Shown here in pieces: positions 19,257 to 29,283 of a stretch of DNA of 64,000 nucleotides. The stretch is from Bacteroidota bacterium (GTDB lineage: Bacteria > Bacteroidota > Bacteroidia > Chitinophagales > Chitinophagaceae), in contig JABDAN010000001.1 in NCBI GenBank assembly GCA_013289175.1, positions 62,001-126,000 on the forward strand, given 5' to 3'. Every line of letters starts with the position of its first letter. The first letter of the stretch is position 1. The translations under genes were made by a program, and so were the position numbers. The notes under the pieces were generated by a model. It did no database searches and had not been told where the DNA came from. It worked only from the letters and a program-made list of their open reading frames with translations.

Positions 19257-20054
19257 TTAAAAACGGATGGTGAATTTTTGTTTTACCTGGAATTCATCCC
19301 GGAAAAAAACCAACCCGGCTGAAAAAATATCAATGCTCATTTTCACTCGTGGATGTTCCTGAATGATAAGCCATGCTTCTTCCATTTCGCGACTCCAGTG
19401 GATATCATGAATGATGATCAGAGAAGAGGGGGACATCTTGTGAAGAAATTTTTCAAAATAGTCCAATACCGATTTTTTTTGGTGGTTCCCATCTATAAAT
19501 ACGAGGTCTACTTTCGAATGGGAAAGAAGGACCCCAGCGAGCACATCATCAAAGTTTCCGGTCACCTGCGAGATATTTTCCAGTTTCAATTTTTGAAAAG
19601 TTTCCAGAGCGATCGCGGCAATGGCTGGTGAGCCTTCCAGCGTGATCACCTGAGAGCTCGGATCGGCGGATGCCAGATAAGCGGTGGAAATACCCAGTGA
19701 ACTTCCCAACTCAACGATGATTTTCATGTGGTAAAAATTGGCCAGGCGAAACAAGAGCCGGCCGAATTTTTGGGATGAAACGCTGCGGGTAACGATCGCC
19801 GATACCATTTTTACTGAATCCATTCCATAACGAGCGCCTGCGCCAAGATCCTTTACCGGTAATAGACGGTCATCGAGCAATAGATTTTTTTTTGCCGTTT
19901 CAATCAGTTTATAGGCATAGTAGTCGCGATCATCATTCAAAACCTCCCGAACAAACTGGTATACGAAGGGAGAATGTATGCCATAGCCCCGACCGTTGGA
20001 TGCTTGGGCAAAATATTGGAACCATTTAAAGGCAAGTTGGGATTTGGAATACAT
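19257..20054 (-). CDS. Class I SAM-dependent O-methyltransferase-like protein
   Basis: IIVELGSSLGISTAYLASADPSSQVITLEGSPAIAAIA; VDLVFIDGNHQKKSVLDYFE. Confidence 0.85.
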   Translation of the reverse strand: MYSKSQLAFKWFQYFAQASNGRGYGIHSPFVYQFVREVLNDDRDYYAYKLIETAKKNLLLDDRLLPVKDLGAGARYGMDSVKMVSAIVTRSVSSQKFGRLLFRLANFYHMKIIVELGSSLGISTAYLASADPSSQVITLEGSPAIAAIALETFQKLKLENISQVTGNFDDVLAGVLLSHSKVDLVFIDGNHQKKSVLDYFEKFLHKMSPSSLIIIHDIHWSREMEEAWLIIQEHPRVKMSIDIFSAGLVFFRDEFQVKQKFTIRF

Positions 20055-20066
20055 GGCGCCAGCAGA

Positions 20067-20582
20067 TTAAGAATGCAAGGATTTTATTTTGGTCCAGGTC
20101 TGGAAGTCCATGGCATAGGCGTGTTTTTCATCGGCGGAAACCAATTTGGAATGGGTTAACTGAAAGACATCTTCCGGTATCACCGGGAAAAATGCATCTC
20201 CTTGCAGTTGGGCAAAAACCCGAGTCATATAAATGGTATCGCACAATAAAAGAGATTCCTTATAAATCTGACCACCTCCTCCGATAAAAGCTTCCTTTGC
20301 GTCTGTTTTTTTTGCCAGATCGATGGCCTTCATCAGACTATCGGCCTGCTGTACTTCCGGATTTCCGGTTTGATATTCAGGTTGGCGACTGATTACGATA
20401 TTAAATCTTCCAGCGAGCGCTTTATTCCCCAGTGCCTCGAAGGTTTTTCTTCCCATGATTAATGGGAATCCCCAAGTGGTATTTTTGAAAAAGCGCATGT
20501 CTTCGGGCAGATTCCACAACATGTTGTTGTTTTTCCCAATGGCGTTGTTTTCGCTGGCGGCCACGATGATGGATAACTTCAT
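20067..20582 (-). CDS. folA: Dihydrofolate reductase
   Basis: IIVAASENNAIGKNNNMLWNLPEDMRFFKNTTWGFPLIMGRKTFEAL. Confidence 0.97.
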   Translation of the reverse strand: MKLSIIVAASENNAIGKNNNMLWNLPEDMRFFKNTTWGFPLIMGRKTFEALGNKALAGRFNIVISRQPEYQTGNPEVQQADSLMKAIDLAKKTDAKEAFIGGGGQIYKESLLLCDTIYMTRVFAQLQGDAFFPVIPEDVFQLTHSKLVSADEKHAYAMDFQTWTKIKSLHS

Positions 20583-20591
20583 AATTTTTTT

Positions 20592-21407
20592 TTACACGGC
20601 TACCTGGGCTTTGATCGTGGGATGGGGGTTGTAATCCTCCAGCGTAAAATCCTCAAAACGAAAATCAAAAATGTTTTTTACTTCCGGATTCAGTTTCATC
20701 CGGGGAAGCGGGTTGGGTGTGCGCGTCAATTGAAGGACCGCCTGCTGCTGGTGATTGTTGTATAAATGCACATCTCCAAAACTATGGATAAACTCTCCTG
20801 CCTCCAGGTTGGTAACCTGGGCGATCATGAGTGTCAACAAAGCATAGGAGGCGATATTGAAGGGAACACCTAGAAAAACATCGGCCGAACGTTGATAAAG
20901 CTGACAACTTAACCGTCCACGGCGGCCAGGAATTTCCGGAGGTGCTACATAAAACTGAAATAAAACATGACAGGGCATCAGGGCCATTTCCGGCAGTTCT
21001 GCCACATTCCAGGCACTGACAATCATTCTGCGACTGTTCGGATTTGTCTTCAGTTGTTGAATCAAATCACTGATCTGATCTACCTGTTGCCCATCAGCTC
21101 CCGTCCAGCTCCTCCACTGTTTACCATATACTGGTCCCAGCTCACCCTCGGGATTGGCCCATTCGTCCCAGATCCGGACGCCGTGATCCTTCAGATAACC
21201 AATATTGGTTTCGCCTTTCAAAAACCAAAGCAATTCATAAATAATACTTTTAACATGAAGTTTTTTGGTGGTGACCATGGGGAATCCATTCCTCAGGTCA
21301 AACCGCATCTGATAACCAAAACAACTTTGGGTACCGGTTCCGGTACGATCTTCCTTCTGAACACCGTTTTCAGCTACGTGCCGAAGTAAATCCAGGTATT
21401 GCTTCAT
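20592..21407 (-). CDS. thyA: Thymidylate synthase
   Basis: [69 protein letters not shown]. Confidence 0.98.
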   Translation of the reverse strand: MKQYLDLLRHVAENGVQKEDRTGTGTQSCFGYQMRFDLRNGFPMVTTKKLHVKSIIYELLWFLKGETNIGYLKDHGVRIWDEWANPEGELGPVYGKQWRSWTGADGQQVDQISDLIQQLKTNPNSRRMIVSAWNVAELPEMALMPCHVLFQFYVAPPEIPGRRGRLSCQLYQRSADVFLGVPFNIASYALLTLMIAQVTNLEAGEFIHSFGDVHLYNNHQQQAVLQLTRTPNPLPRMKLNPEVKNIFDFRFEDFTLEDYNPHPTIKAQVAV

Positions 21408-21542
21408 GAGCGCAATTTACAAAAGATATGAAAGCGTTGAAGATCGATGGGCCATGGGTTCTTGGTTTCTTCACAAAGCGTTAATAAATAAAATGTCTGG
21501 CATATGTTTGGTATTGAAATGGGCATATCAAAATCTTCCGTT

Positions 21543-21923
21543 ATGAAACGAATCTTAGCAACAGTATCCGTCTTGGTCACGCTTTTATTGTGCTTCTCTA
21601 CCAGCAGTTTTGCCCAACAGGATGCTGCCGCTCGTCAAGCTCAAATGAAACAAAAATTAATGACAGATTTGAAAATGACCAGTGTGCAGGCCGATTCGGT
21701 AGTGGCTGTCAGCTCGTCCTACCGGCCACAGCTCCGGGAAATTTATCAGGATCAGTCCCTCAGCCAGGACCAGAAAATGGCAAAAATGAAGGACATTTCA
21801 GAACAGGTCGATAAAAGACTACAACCGGTATTGGGGGACTCTCTGTTGACCCAATACAAAGATTGGCGTCAGGCAAATATGCAACGCATGCAACAGCAGG
21901 GTGGCAAACCAGGTGGTAATTGA
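21543..21923 (+). CDS. Small exported Spy/CpxP-like hypothetical protein
   Basis: Signal peptide MKRILATVSVLVTLLLCFSTSSFAQQ; Gln/Lys/Met-rich helical body. Confidence 0.65.
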   Translation: MKRILATVSVLVTLLLCFSTSSFAQQDAAARQAQMKQKLMTDLKMTSVQADSVVAVSSSYRPQLREIYQDQSLSQDQKMAKMKDISEQVDKRLQPVLGDSLLTQYKDWRQANMQRMQQQGGKPGGN

Positions 21924-21961
21924 TGCATCCGGGTGGGTATTGGCAGCCTACCCTTCCTACA

Positions 21962-23638
21962 TCATGCTTTCTTTGCCTCTTTAACCCAGGTATCTTTCAG
22001 ACTGACCGTTCTGTTAAAAATGAGATGACCCGGGCTGCTGTCTTTATCCAGACAGAAATAACCTTTACGCAAAAACTGGTATCGTTCTTCCATGACGGCA
22101 CCAGACAGGGAGGGTTCTGCGTAGGCCTTTTCAATTATTTCCAGTGAGTCGGGGTTGATATATTCTTTAAAATCACCCTCGGATGCTGCCGGATTTTCCA
22201 CCTTAAAAAGCCGGTCATATAAGCGCAAGGTAACCGGTACGGCCTGGGCCCGGCTAACCCAATGCAGGGTGCCTTGCACTTTTAGACCAGACAGATCTGC
22301 CCCGCTTTTGCTTTCCGGCAAATATTGACAGTTCAGGGCTATAATTTTACCCTCGCTGTCTTTTACTACTTCATCACATTGAATGATATAGGCGCTTTTA
22401 AGCCGTACCCTTTTGCCGGGAGCAAGCCGAAAGAATTTTTTGGGGGGATCTTCCATGAAATCTTCCCGTTCTATAAAGAGTTCCCTGGAAAAAGGAACGG
22501 ACCGACTGCCTTTTTTTTCTCCTCCTTCCGGGTAATCTTCCGTGGTCATCATTTCCACGGTATCCGGATAGTTGGTGATCGTCACCGGCAGGGGATCAAA
22601 TACCACCATTTTGCGAAGGGCGTTTTTATTCAGGTCCTCACGTAGACAAAATTCCAGCAGGGATACATCAATCAGATTGTCTCTTTTCTGCACACCGATT
22701 CGGTCTGTGAAATTGCGTATACTTTCTGGCGTATAACCCCGTCGACGCAGACCGGAAATGGTTGGCATACGTGGATCATCCCAGGACTGAACATAATTTT
22801 CATCCACGAGTTGGAGCAACTTTCGTTTACTCATCACGGTGAAACTGAGATTAAGCCGGGCAAATTCATATTGGTGGGAAGGGAAGATGTCGAGTTTTTC
22901 AATAAACCAGTCGTATAAAGGCCTGTGGGGAATGAATTCCAGGGTGCAGATCGAATGGGTGATATTTTCAATGGAATCACTCTGGCCGTGTGCAAAATCG
23001 TACATCGGATAGATACACCACTGATTGCCCGTACGGTGGTGGTGTGCCTTTTTAATCCGGTATATGATGGGGTCGCGCATTTGCATGTTGGGAGAACTCA
23101 GGTCGACTTTGGCCCGCAAAACTTTTTCACCATCTGCGTATTGACCCGATCGCATGCCGTCAAACAAATGAAGGTTTTCTTCGACCGTCCGGTCTCGGTA
23201 ACGGTTGGCCATACCGGGCTCGGTGGGTGTCCCTTTTTGAATGGCTATTTCTTCGCTGCTGCTATCGTCGACATAGGCCAGCCCTTTCTTGATCAGTTTC
23301 ACCGCAAGCTGATAAAGTTGTTCGAAATAGTCGGAAGCATACAATACCTGTTGGGGTATAAATCCCAGCCATTTTACGTCTTCAATAATGCTGTCGACAT
23401 ATTCGGTTTCTTCTTTGGTCGGATTGGTATCATCAAAACGAAGATTTGTTTTCCCTCCATATTTGAGCGCCAGTCCAAAATTTAAACAAATGGATTTGGC
23501 GTGCCCGATGTGCAGATATCCGTTCGGTTCAGGTGGAAACCGGGTAAGAATGTTTTTATATCTGCCACTTTTAAGGTCTTCTTCGACAATTTCTTCCAGA
23601 AAATTCAGAGATCGCTCTTCCGCTTGTATTTCCGCCAT
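21962..23638 (-). CDS. glnS: Glutamine--tRNA ligase
   Basis: RFPPEPNGYLHIGHAKSICLNFGLA; FDDTNPTKEE; VMSKRKLLQLV; catalytic core intact. Confidence 0.98.
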   Translation of the reverse strand: MAEIQAEERSLNFLEEIVEEDLKSGRYKNILTRFPPEPNGYLHIGHAKSICLNFGLALKYGGKTNLRFDDTNPTKEETEYVDSIIEDVKWLGFIPQQVLYASDYFEQLYQLAVKLIKKGLAYVDDSSSEEIAIQKGTPTEPGMANRYRDRTVEENLHLFDGMRSGQYADGEKVLRAKVDLSSPNMQMRDPIIYRIKKAHHHRTGNQWCIYPMYDFAHGQSDSIENITHSICTLEFIPHRPLYDWFIEKLDIFPSHQYEFARLNLSFTVMSKRKLLQLVDENYVQSWDDPRMPTISGLRRRGYTPESIRNFTDRIGVQKRDNLIDVSLLEFCLREDLNKNALRKMVVFDPLPVTITNYPDTVEMMTTEDYPEGGEKKGSRSVPFSRELFIEREDFMEDPPKKFFRLAPGKRVRLKSAYIIQCDEVVKDSEGKIIALNCQYLPESKSGADLSGLKVQGTLHWVSRAQAVPVTLRLYDRLFKVENPAASEGDFKEYINPDSLEIIEKAYAEPSLSGAVMEERYQFLRKGYFCLDKDSSPGHLIFNRTVSLKDTWVKEAKKA

Positions 23639-23759
23639 AAGGATCAATATATCAGGGTGCGAAATTAATTCATTTTGAGATCTACACCTAACGAGTGAAC
23701 CGCTGCAAAGGTTATGGGCGACAGGAGTGCGCTTTTCTTTCCATAAGCCCTGAAGTTCC

Positions 23760-24437
23760 TCATCGTTTTCCGAAAAGAAGCGTACCGATGCGAACCATAG
23801 TAGATCCTTCTGCCAGGGCTATGGGATAGTCGTGGCTCATTCCCATGCTCAGCGTATTCACCGGATCCTGCGGGAACCCGGATTTTATCCTGGAAAAAAC
23901 TTCCCCCAATGCATGGAATTCGTTTCGGATCTCCTCGAGATCTTCTGTCATGGAGGCCATACCCATGCATCCCGCAATCCGGGAGTGACTGAACCTGCCG
24001 TCCTGCCTGTTTTGGTTTACGGTCACGATCAGTGAATCCAGTTCGGACGGGGAGAGTCCGAATTTAGTTTCCTCCTTTGCGATGAAAACCTGAAGGAGAC
24101 AAAGGATATTTCGTTGATGTTTTGCCGCCTGTTTGTCTATTTCCTGCAAGAGTTTTAGACTATCAACGGATTGAATCATATAAACAAAGGGAACTATGAA
24201 TTTTACTTTGTTGGTCTGCAGGTGACCTATAAAATGCCAGCGGACGTCTTTGGGAAGTCTGGCCTGTTTCTCTACCATTTCCTGTACATAATTTTCGCCG
24301 AAATCCCTTTGACCCAGGTCATACAGGGCTTGAATTTCTTCCACCGATTTCGTTTTGGAAACGGCCAGCAATTCAACTCCCGCAGGATCTAACTTGTTTT
24401 TAATTTCCTGGTAAGCGGTCGGGTTCATACCAATCAT
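23760..24437 (-). CDS. YggS/PLPBP family pyridoxal-phosphate homeostasis protein
   Basis: LLAVSKTKSVEEIQALYDLGQRDFGENYVQEM; WHFIGHLQTNKVKFI; LSMGMSHDYPIALAEGSTMVRIGTLLFG. Confidence 0.95.
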   Translation of the reverse strand: MIGMNPTAYQEIKNKLDPAGVELLAVSKTKSVEEIQALYDLGQRDFGENYVQEMVEKQARLPKDVRWHFIGHLQTNKVKFIVPFVYMIQSVDSLKLLQEIDKQAAKHQRNILCLLQVFIAKEETKFGLSPSELDSLIVTVNQNRQDGRFSHSRIAGCMGMASMTEDLEEIRNEFHALGEVFSRIKSGFPQDPVNTLSMGMSHDYPIALAEGSTMVRIGTLLFGKR

Positions 24438-25588
24438 TTTAAGAGACTCCTGGAAATAACAATGCGCTGTACTTCGCTGGTCCCTTCATAAATCTGGGTG
24501 ATTTTGGCATCCCGCATCAGTCTTTCCACATGGTACTCTTTCACGAATCCATATCCGCCATGTATCTGTACGGCTTCCGTGGCTGTCCACATAGCGGTCT
24601 CACTGGCAAAGACCTTGGCCATTGAGGAGCTGATCGAATAGTCCATTCCCAGATCTTTTTCTTTGGCTGCTTTAAGGCAGAGCAGGCGTGAGGCCTCAAT
24701 CCGGGTCGCCATATCGGCGAGTTTAAACTGAATGATCTGGTGGTTTTTTATTTCAGTACCAAAAGCTTTTCTTTCTTTGGCATATTTTACGGACAGCTCA
24801 TAAGCGCCCGAAGCGATCCCAAGCGCCTGCGAAGCGATACCAATCCGTCCGCCAGACAGAGTTCTCATGGCGAAATGAAATCCAAACCCCTCCTCACCTA
24901 TCCGATTTTCTTTGGGTACCATGACTTCATTAAAACCGACACTATGGGTGTCCGATCCCCGGATACCTAATTTATTTTCCTTGGCCCCAATTTCTACGCC
25001 GGGGGTTTTCTTTTCTACTATAAAAGCGTTGATCCCCTTACTGCCTTTGGAGGCATCGGTTTGTGCCATGACCAAATAGACCGATGCGGAATTCCCATTG
25101 GTAATCCAGTTTTTCATCCCGTTCAACACATAATGATCTCCCTTTAGGATGGCTGTCGTTTTTTGAGAAGTGGCATCACTACCCGCTTCCGGCTCGCTCA
25201 GTAGAAAAGCACCGATATACAGATCACCGTCTTTTTTACCTGCCGCCAGGTGCCTTAAATACTTATCTTTTTGAAATTCCGACCCAAACGTATCCAGGCC
25301 CCAGCAGACCAGCGAGTTATTTACACTCATGGCCACCGACACACTGGAATCGATCTTACTGATTTCTTCCATGGCCAGTACATAACTCACCGTGTCCAGT
25401 CCGGCGCCTCCATATTGAGGGCTTACCATCATGCCTAAAAATCCCAGATCGGCCAGTTTCAACAGCTGTTCCCGCGGCAACTGCTGTTTTTCATCTCTTT
25501 CGATGACTCCTGGTAAACATTCTTGGCGCGCAAAATCCCGTGCAGCCTGTCGGATGGAAAGCTGTTCTTCCGATAATGAAAAATCCAT
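24434..25588 (-). CDS. Acyl-CoA dehydrogenase
   Basis: GAFLLSEPEAGSDATSQKTTA; LNGMKNWITNG; QIHGGYGFVKEYHVERLMRDAKITQIYEGTSEVQRIVI; ATG at 25588 preferred. Confidence 0.95.
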   Translation of the reverse strand: MDFSLSEEQLSIRQAARDFARQECLPGVIERDEKQQLPREQLLKLADLGFLGMMVSPQYGGAGLDTVSYVLAMEEISKIDSSVSVAMSVNNSLVCWGLDTFGSEFQKDKYLRHLAAGKKDGDLYIGAFLLSEPEAGSDATSQKTTAILKGDHYVLNGMKNWITNGNSASVYLVMAQTDASKGSKGINAFIVEKKTPGVEIGAKENKLGIRGSDTHSVGFNEVMVPKENRIGEEGFGFHFAMRTLSGGRIGIASQALGIASGAYELSVKYAKERKAFGTEIKNHQIIQFKLADMATRIEASRLLCLKAAKEKDLGMDYSISSSMAKVFASETAMWTATEAVQIHGGYGFVKEYHVERLMRDAKITQIYEGTSEVQRIVISRSLLK

Positions 25589-25605
25589 GGTGAAAAATTT
25601 CCGGG

Positions 25606-25613
25606 CAAAAATA
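25606..25613 (-). promoter_or_regulatory. -7 promoter box TATTTTTG upstream of acyl-CoA dehydrogenase
   Basis: Reverse complement of caaaaata; ~17 nt before ATG. Confidence 0.4.
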
Positions 25614-25696
25614 GCAGAATTGTGTTGAAATACTAACAACTGTTAGGTTTTGAACGGCCGCAGGCTTTAGTTACCTTTAGCGCCCGAAAAACTGGT

Positions 25697-27142
25697 ATGA
25701 CTAAGAATCCCAATATTATTAAAGTAAGTTCTGAAGTTGGGCGCCTGCGACGCCTGTTGGTGCATAGCCCGGACAGCGGGTTGGGGAAAGTGGTGCCTTC
25801 CAAAGCACAGGACTGGTTGTTCGAAGACATCGTTCACCTGGACACGATCCGAAAAAAAGAATACGACTTTTACACCAAGCTGCTCCTGTATTTTCTGGAT
25901 CCCGATCTGATTTTGGGTAAACTCAAAAGCATTGATTCAGAAAAAAATAAAAGAAATTTTTATAAACCTGGTCACAAAGATTTTTTTCGCTCCGACAAAG
26001 TAATTGAACTCCAGTGGCTGCTGGCTGAGATCCTGGAAGACCTGGAGATCCGTCTAAAACTGGCAGCATCTGTCTGTGCCATTGAAAATTGTTCTTACGA
26101 TACCCAAAAGGAGTTGCTGGAGCTTCAACCCGTGGAACTAGCCAAGACCTTTATTACTGGAACCTTGGAAAATGGCCGCATGCTGTTTGCACCCATTCCG
26201 AATTTCATATTCACGCGCGATATTGGCATTGTCATCAATGAATTTGTTTTGCTCAACAAGCCCGCCAAAAAAGCCCGCACCCGGGAAGCATTGATTGCGA
26301 AATATATATTCTTCAATCATTCGATTTTTAAATCCTGTCAGGAAAATATTCTTGAACTCAATGATGGATATCATCATTTTTTATTGCCAAAAGAATCCGA
26401 TGACCGCAAAGTTACCCTGGAGGGTGGAGATGTCATGGTCGTAACCAAGGATCACTTGCTGATCGGCGTCAGTGAAAGAACCACGATGGAAGCAGCGTAT
26501 CAGGCTATCCAATTACTCTTCGAGAAAAATGTAGTAAAAAAAATCACAGTCATCAAGATCCCCAAGAAAAGGGACTATATGCATATCGACACGGTTTTCA
26601 CGCAGGTGAGAAAGGATGCCTGGGTAATGCTGGGTGTCTTTTCCAAAAAATCGATGAAACACGAGGACGATGATTCCGTGCAGCGGGCTTTGGAAGGAAC
26701 TAAAAAAGATGAAAAACTTAAAATCATCCAGTTTAAGAAAAAGGACCTGGATCATCCGGTTTATTTTGACAACCTGGAAGATCTGTTGACTGATATCAGT
26801 AAAGAAGATTTGAAGGTTTCAGGAAAGGTCAGAATTATATACTCTGGCAACAATGAATTTCCTTTTGATGCCCGGGAACAGTGGACAGATTCCTGCAACC
26901 TGCTGGCCCTGAAAGAAGGAGTGGTACTCGGATACGACCGAAACGACAAGACCAACGAGGCCTTCAAAGAAAATGGATTTGAGATTGTTCATGCCCATGA
27001 CCTGATCCGCCAGTTGGAAGAAGGATCCTTGAAAGCGGAACAAATAAAAGACACCATCATCCTGATGCCGTCGGCCGAACTTTCGCGGGCCCGGGGTGGG
27101 TTTCATTGTATGAGTATGCCCTTATTGCGGGATGATGTATAA
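25697..27142 (+). CDS. Arginine deiminase family protein
   Basis: FIFTRDIGIVINE, LEGGDVMVV, YMHIDTVFTQVRKD, ARGGFHCMSMPLLRDDV (catalytic Cys motif). Confidence 0.85.
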   Translation: MTKNPNIIKVSSEVGRLRRLLVHSPDSGLGKVVPSKAQDWLFEDIVHLDTIRKKEYDFYTKLLLYFLDPDLILGKLKSIDSEKNKRNFYKPGHKDFFRSDKVIELQWLLAEILEDLEIRLKLAASVCAIENCSYDTQKELLELQPVELAKTFITGTLENGRMLFAPIPNFIFTRDIGIVINEFVLLNKPAKKARTREALIAKYIFFNHSIFKSCQENILELNDGYHHFLLPKESDDRKVTLEGGDVMVVTKDHLLIGVSERTTMEAAYQAIQLLFEKNVVKKITVIKIPKKRDYMHIDTVFTQVRKDAWVMLGVFSKKSMKHEDDDSVQRALEGTKKDEKLKIIQFKKKDLDHPVYFDNLEDLLTDISKEDLKVSGKVRIIYSGNNEFPFDAREQWTDSCNLLALKEGVVLGYDRNDKTNEAFKENGFEIVHAHDLIRQLEEGSLKAEQIKDTIILMPSAELSRARGGFHCMSMPLLRDDV

Positions 27143-27152
27143 ATGAAGGGAA

Positions 27153-28055
27153 ATGCAAAACACTTCTAAAGTATTGATGATTCGCCCCCTGCACTTCGTT
27201 TACAATGCACAAACGGCGGTCAACAATCGTTTTCAGGTTAAAGGAGACCAGAAAAATCTGACGGAAAAAGCAGTCAAGGAATTTGATCATTTTGTATCGG
27301 CCCTTCGCCAAAAAGGCATTGAAGTAAATACGGTGGAAGATTCCGCCGATCCGCATACACCAGATGCTATTTTTCCCAATAACTGGATTTCTTTTCACGA
27401 ATCGGGTGTTTATTGCCTTTACCCGATGTTTGCACCGAACAGAAGACAGGAAAGAAAACCGGAGGTCCTGGAATTGATAAAGCAAAAATTTCACTACCAT
27501 CACCTGATCGATTTTACCCACTACGAATCTCAACATCTTTTTTTGGAGGGCACCGGAAGCATGGTCTTGGACCGGGAAAAGCGGTACGCCTATGCCTGTC
27601 TTTCTCCCAGGACGGATTTAAGGGTGCTGGAAGATTTTTGTAAAAAATTAAACTACCAGCCGGTTGTTTTTCATGCCACAGATAAATCCGGTCAGGATAT
27701 TTATCATACCAATGTCATGATGTGTGTCGCCGACCGCTTTGTCGTGATTTGTTTGGATTCCATAGCCGATCAGACAGAAAAAAAACAGGTGACCGAAACC
27801 ATCCTTTCTTCCGGAAAGGAATTGATACCAATCAGCCTTACCCAGATGAATCAATTTGCCGGTAATATGCTGCAACTAGAAAACGACCGGAAGGAAAAGA
27901 TTCTGGTAATGTCTACGGCCGCCTGGACTTGTCTTGATCTCGATCAGCAAGAAAAACTTGCGAAATATAACCAGATCCTTCACTCTTCTTTGCAGCATAT
28001 TGAAACCAATGGTGGCGGAAGTGCCCGATGTATGATTGCAGAATTACATACGTAA
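27153..28055 (+). CDS. ctlX: CtlX-type citrulline utilization hydrolase/amidinotransferase family
   Basis: VLMIRPLHFVYNAQTAVNNRFQ; DAIFPNNWISFHESGVYCLYPMFAPNRRQERK; NGGGSARCMIAELH. Confidence 0.88.
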   Translation: MQNTSKVLMIRPLHFVYNAQTAVNNRFQVKGDQKNLTEKAVKEFDHFVSALRQKGIEVNTVEDSADPHTPDAIFPNNWISFHESGVYCLYPMFAPNRRQERKPEVLELIKQKFHYHHLIDFTHYESQHLFLEGTGSMVLDREKRYAYACLSPRTDLRVLEDFCKKLNYQPVVFHATDKSGQDIYHTNVMMCVADRFVVICLDSIADQTEKKQVTETILSSGKELIPISLTQMNQFAGNMLQLENDRKEKILVMSTAAWTCLDLDQQEKLAKYNQILHSSLQHIETNGGGSARCMIAELHT

Positions 28056-28198
28056 GTTGTCGCTGAATTAACCGTCTTTACACGTCACGATTCAATTCAA
28101 ATGCTTATTTTTGGGACCGTTTTGGAAAGATTAATAAATTTCAATAAATCGGTCATTTGGTTGATACCGGTTCAAAAAAACCAACTTTTTCTTAATTA

Positions 28199-29182
28199 AT
28201 GCAACAAAAAGTTTCAAAAATCGGCGTACTCACATCCGGAGGTGATTCACCGGGAATGAATGCCGCCGTTCGGGCCGTGGTTCGCACAGGAATTTACAAT
28301 GGATTGGAGGTTTTCGGGATTATGCGGGGTTATAGCGGGATTATTGAAAACGACATCATTCCCCTTCATTCACGCAGCGTAGCCAACATTATCCAACGCG
28401 GAGGAACCATATTAAAAACAGCCCGGTGTAAGGAATTCTTTGAATATGAAGGCAGATCCCGGGCTTATGCCAACCTGAAGAAGTTGGGTATCAACGGCCT
28501 GATCATCATCGGAGGCGACGGCTCATTCCGGGGTGCCCATAAATTCAGTTCTGAATTTGAAATTCCCTGTATCGGCCTGCCCGGGACCATTGATAAAGAT
28601 ATCGCCGGTACAGATTTTACAATTGGTTTTGATACGGCGGTCAATACGGCTGTTGAAGCGATCGATAAAATCCGCGACACGGCCGATGCCCACGATCGCC
28701 TTTTTGTCATAGAGGTCATGGGTCGGGATGCCGGTTATATTGCGCTGCACAGTGGCATCGCCACCGGTGCCGAAAATATTCTGATCCCGGAAAGGAAAAC
28801 TGATATAGAAGAACTGGTCAGCTCCTTGCAGGAAAAAGAAAAAAGAAAAAAACTGGTCAACCTGGTAGTCGTTGCCGAAGGGGACAACTACGGAGGGGCA
28901 GAAGAAGTAGCCAAGGTTGTAAAACAAAGACTGCCTAATATAGATACCCGGGTTTGCATCTTAGGACATATTCAACGGGGTGGTTCACCCAGCTGTCTGG
29001 ATCGGGTGATCGCCAGCCGCATGGGTTACTCAGCCGTGGAGTGTTTATTGGAAAACAGATTTAATGTCATGGTGGGCATCGTGAATAATAAAATTCATTA
29101 CACCCCACTGGAAAAAGCAGTAAAAGCCAAACAAAAAATCAGCGATGACTGGCTTAAGATTATTAAAATCCTGGCTTCTTAA
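28199..29182 (+). CDS. pfkA: ATP-dependent 6-phosphofructokinase
   Basis: GVLTSGGDSPGMNAAVRAVVR; IIIGGDGSFRGAH; LPGTIDKDIAGTDFTIGFDTAVNTA; EVMGRDAGYIAL. Confidence 0.98.
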   Translation: MQQKVSKIGVLTSGGDSPGMNAAVRAVVRTGIYNGLEVFGIMRGYSGIIENDIIPLHSRSVANIIQRGGTILKTARCKEFFEYEGRSRAYANLKKLGINGLIIIGGDGSFRGAHKFSSEFEIPCIGLPGTIDKDIAGTDFTIGFDTAVNTAVEAIDKIRDTADAHDRLFVIEVMGRDAGYIALHSGIATGAENILIPERKTDIEELVSSLQEKEKRKKLVNLVVVAEGDNYGGAEEVAKVVKQRLPNIDTRVCILGHIQRGGSPSCLDRVIASRMGYSAVECLLENRFNVMVGIVNNKIHYTPLEKAVKAKQKISDDWLKIIKILAS

Positions 29183-29283
29183 ATAAAATCCGTTCAAAGC
29201 AAGGGGCATTTCCCGTTCGCTTGGTGCCGTTATAAAAGAGTCTCTAGTTTTTATTTTTCGTCAATTCAAACAACAAAACAAAG

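Noticed and set aside
22925-23485. 186 aa plus-strand ORF
   Set aside because: Antisense to glnS; no motif.
23665-23970. 101 aa minus-strand ORF with frameshift-like overlap of yggS
   Set aside because: yggS is intact in its own frame through 23760; the overlapping ORF is out-of-frame noise, not a frameshifted extension.
27057-27536. 159 aa minus-strand ORF
   Set aside because: Antisense to the deiminase gene end and ctlX.
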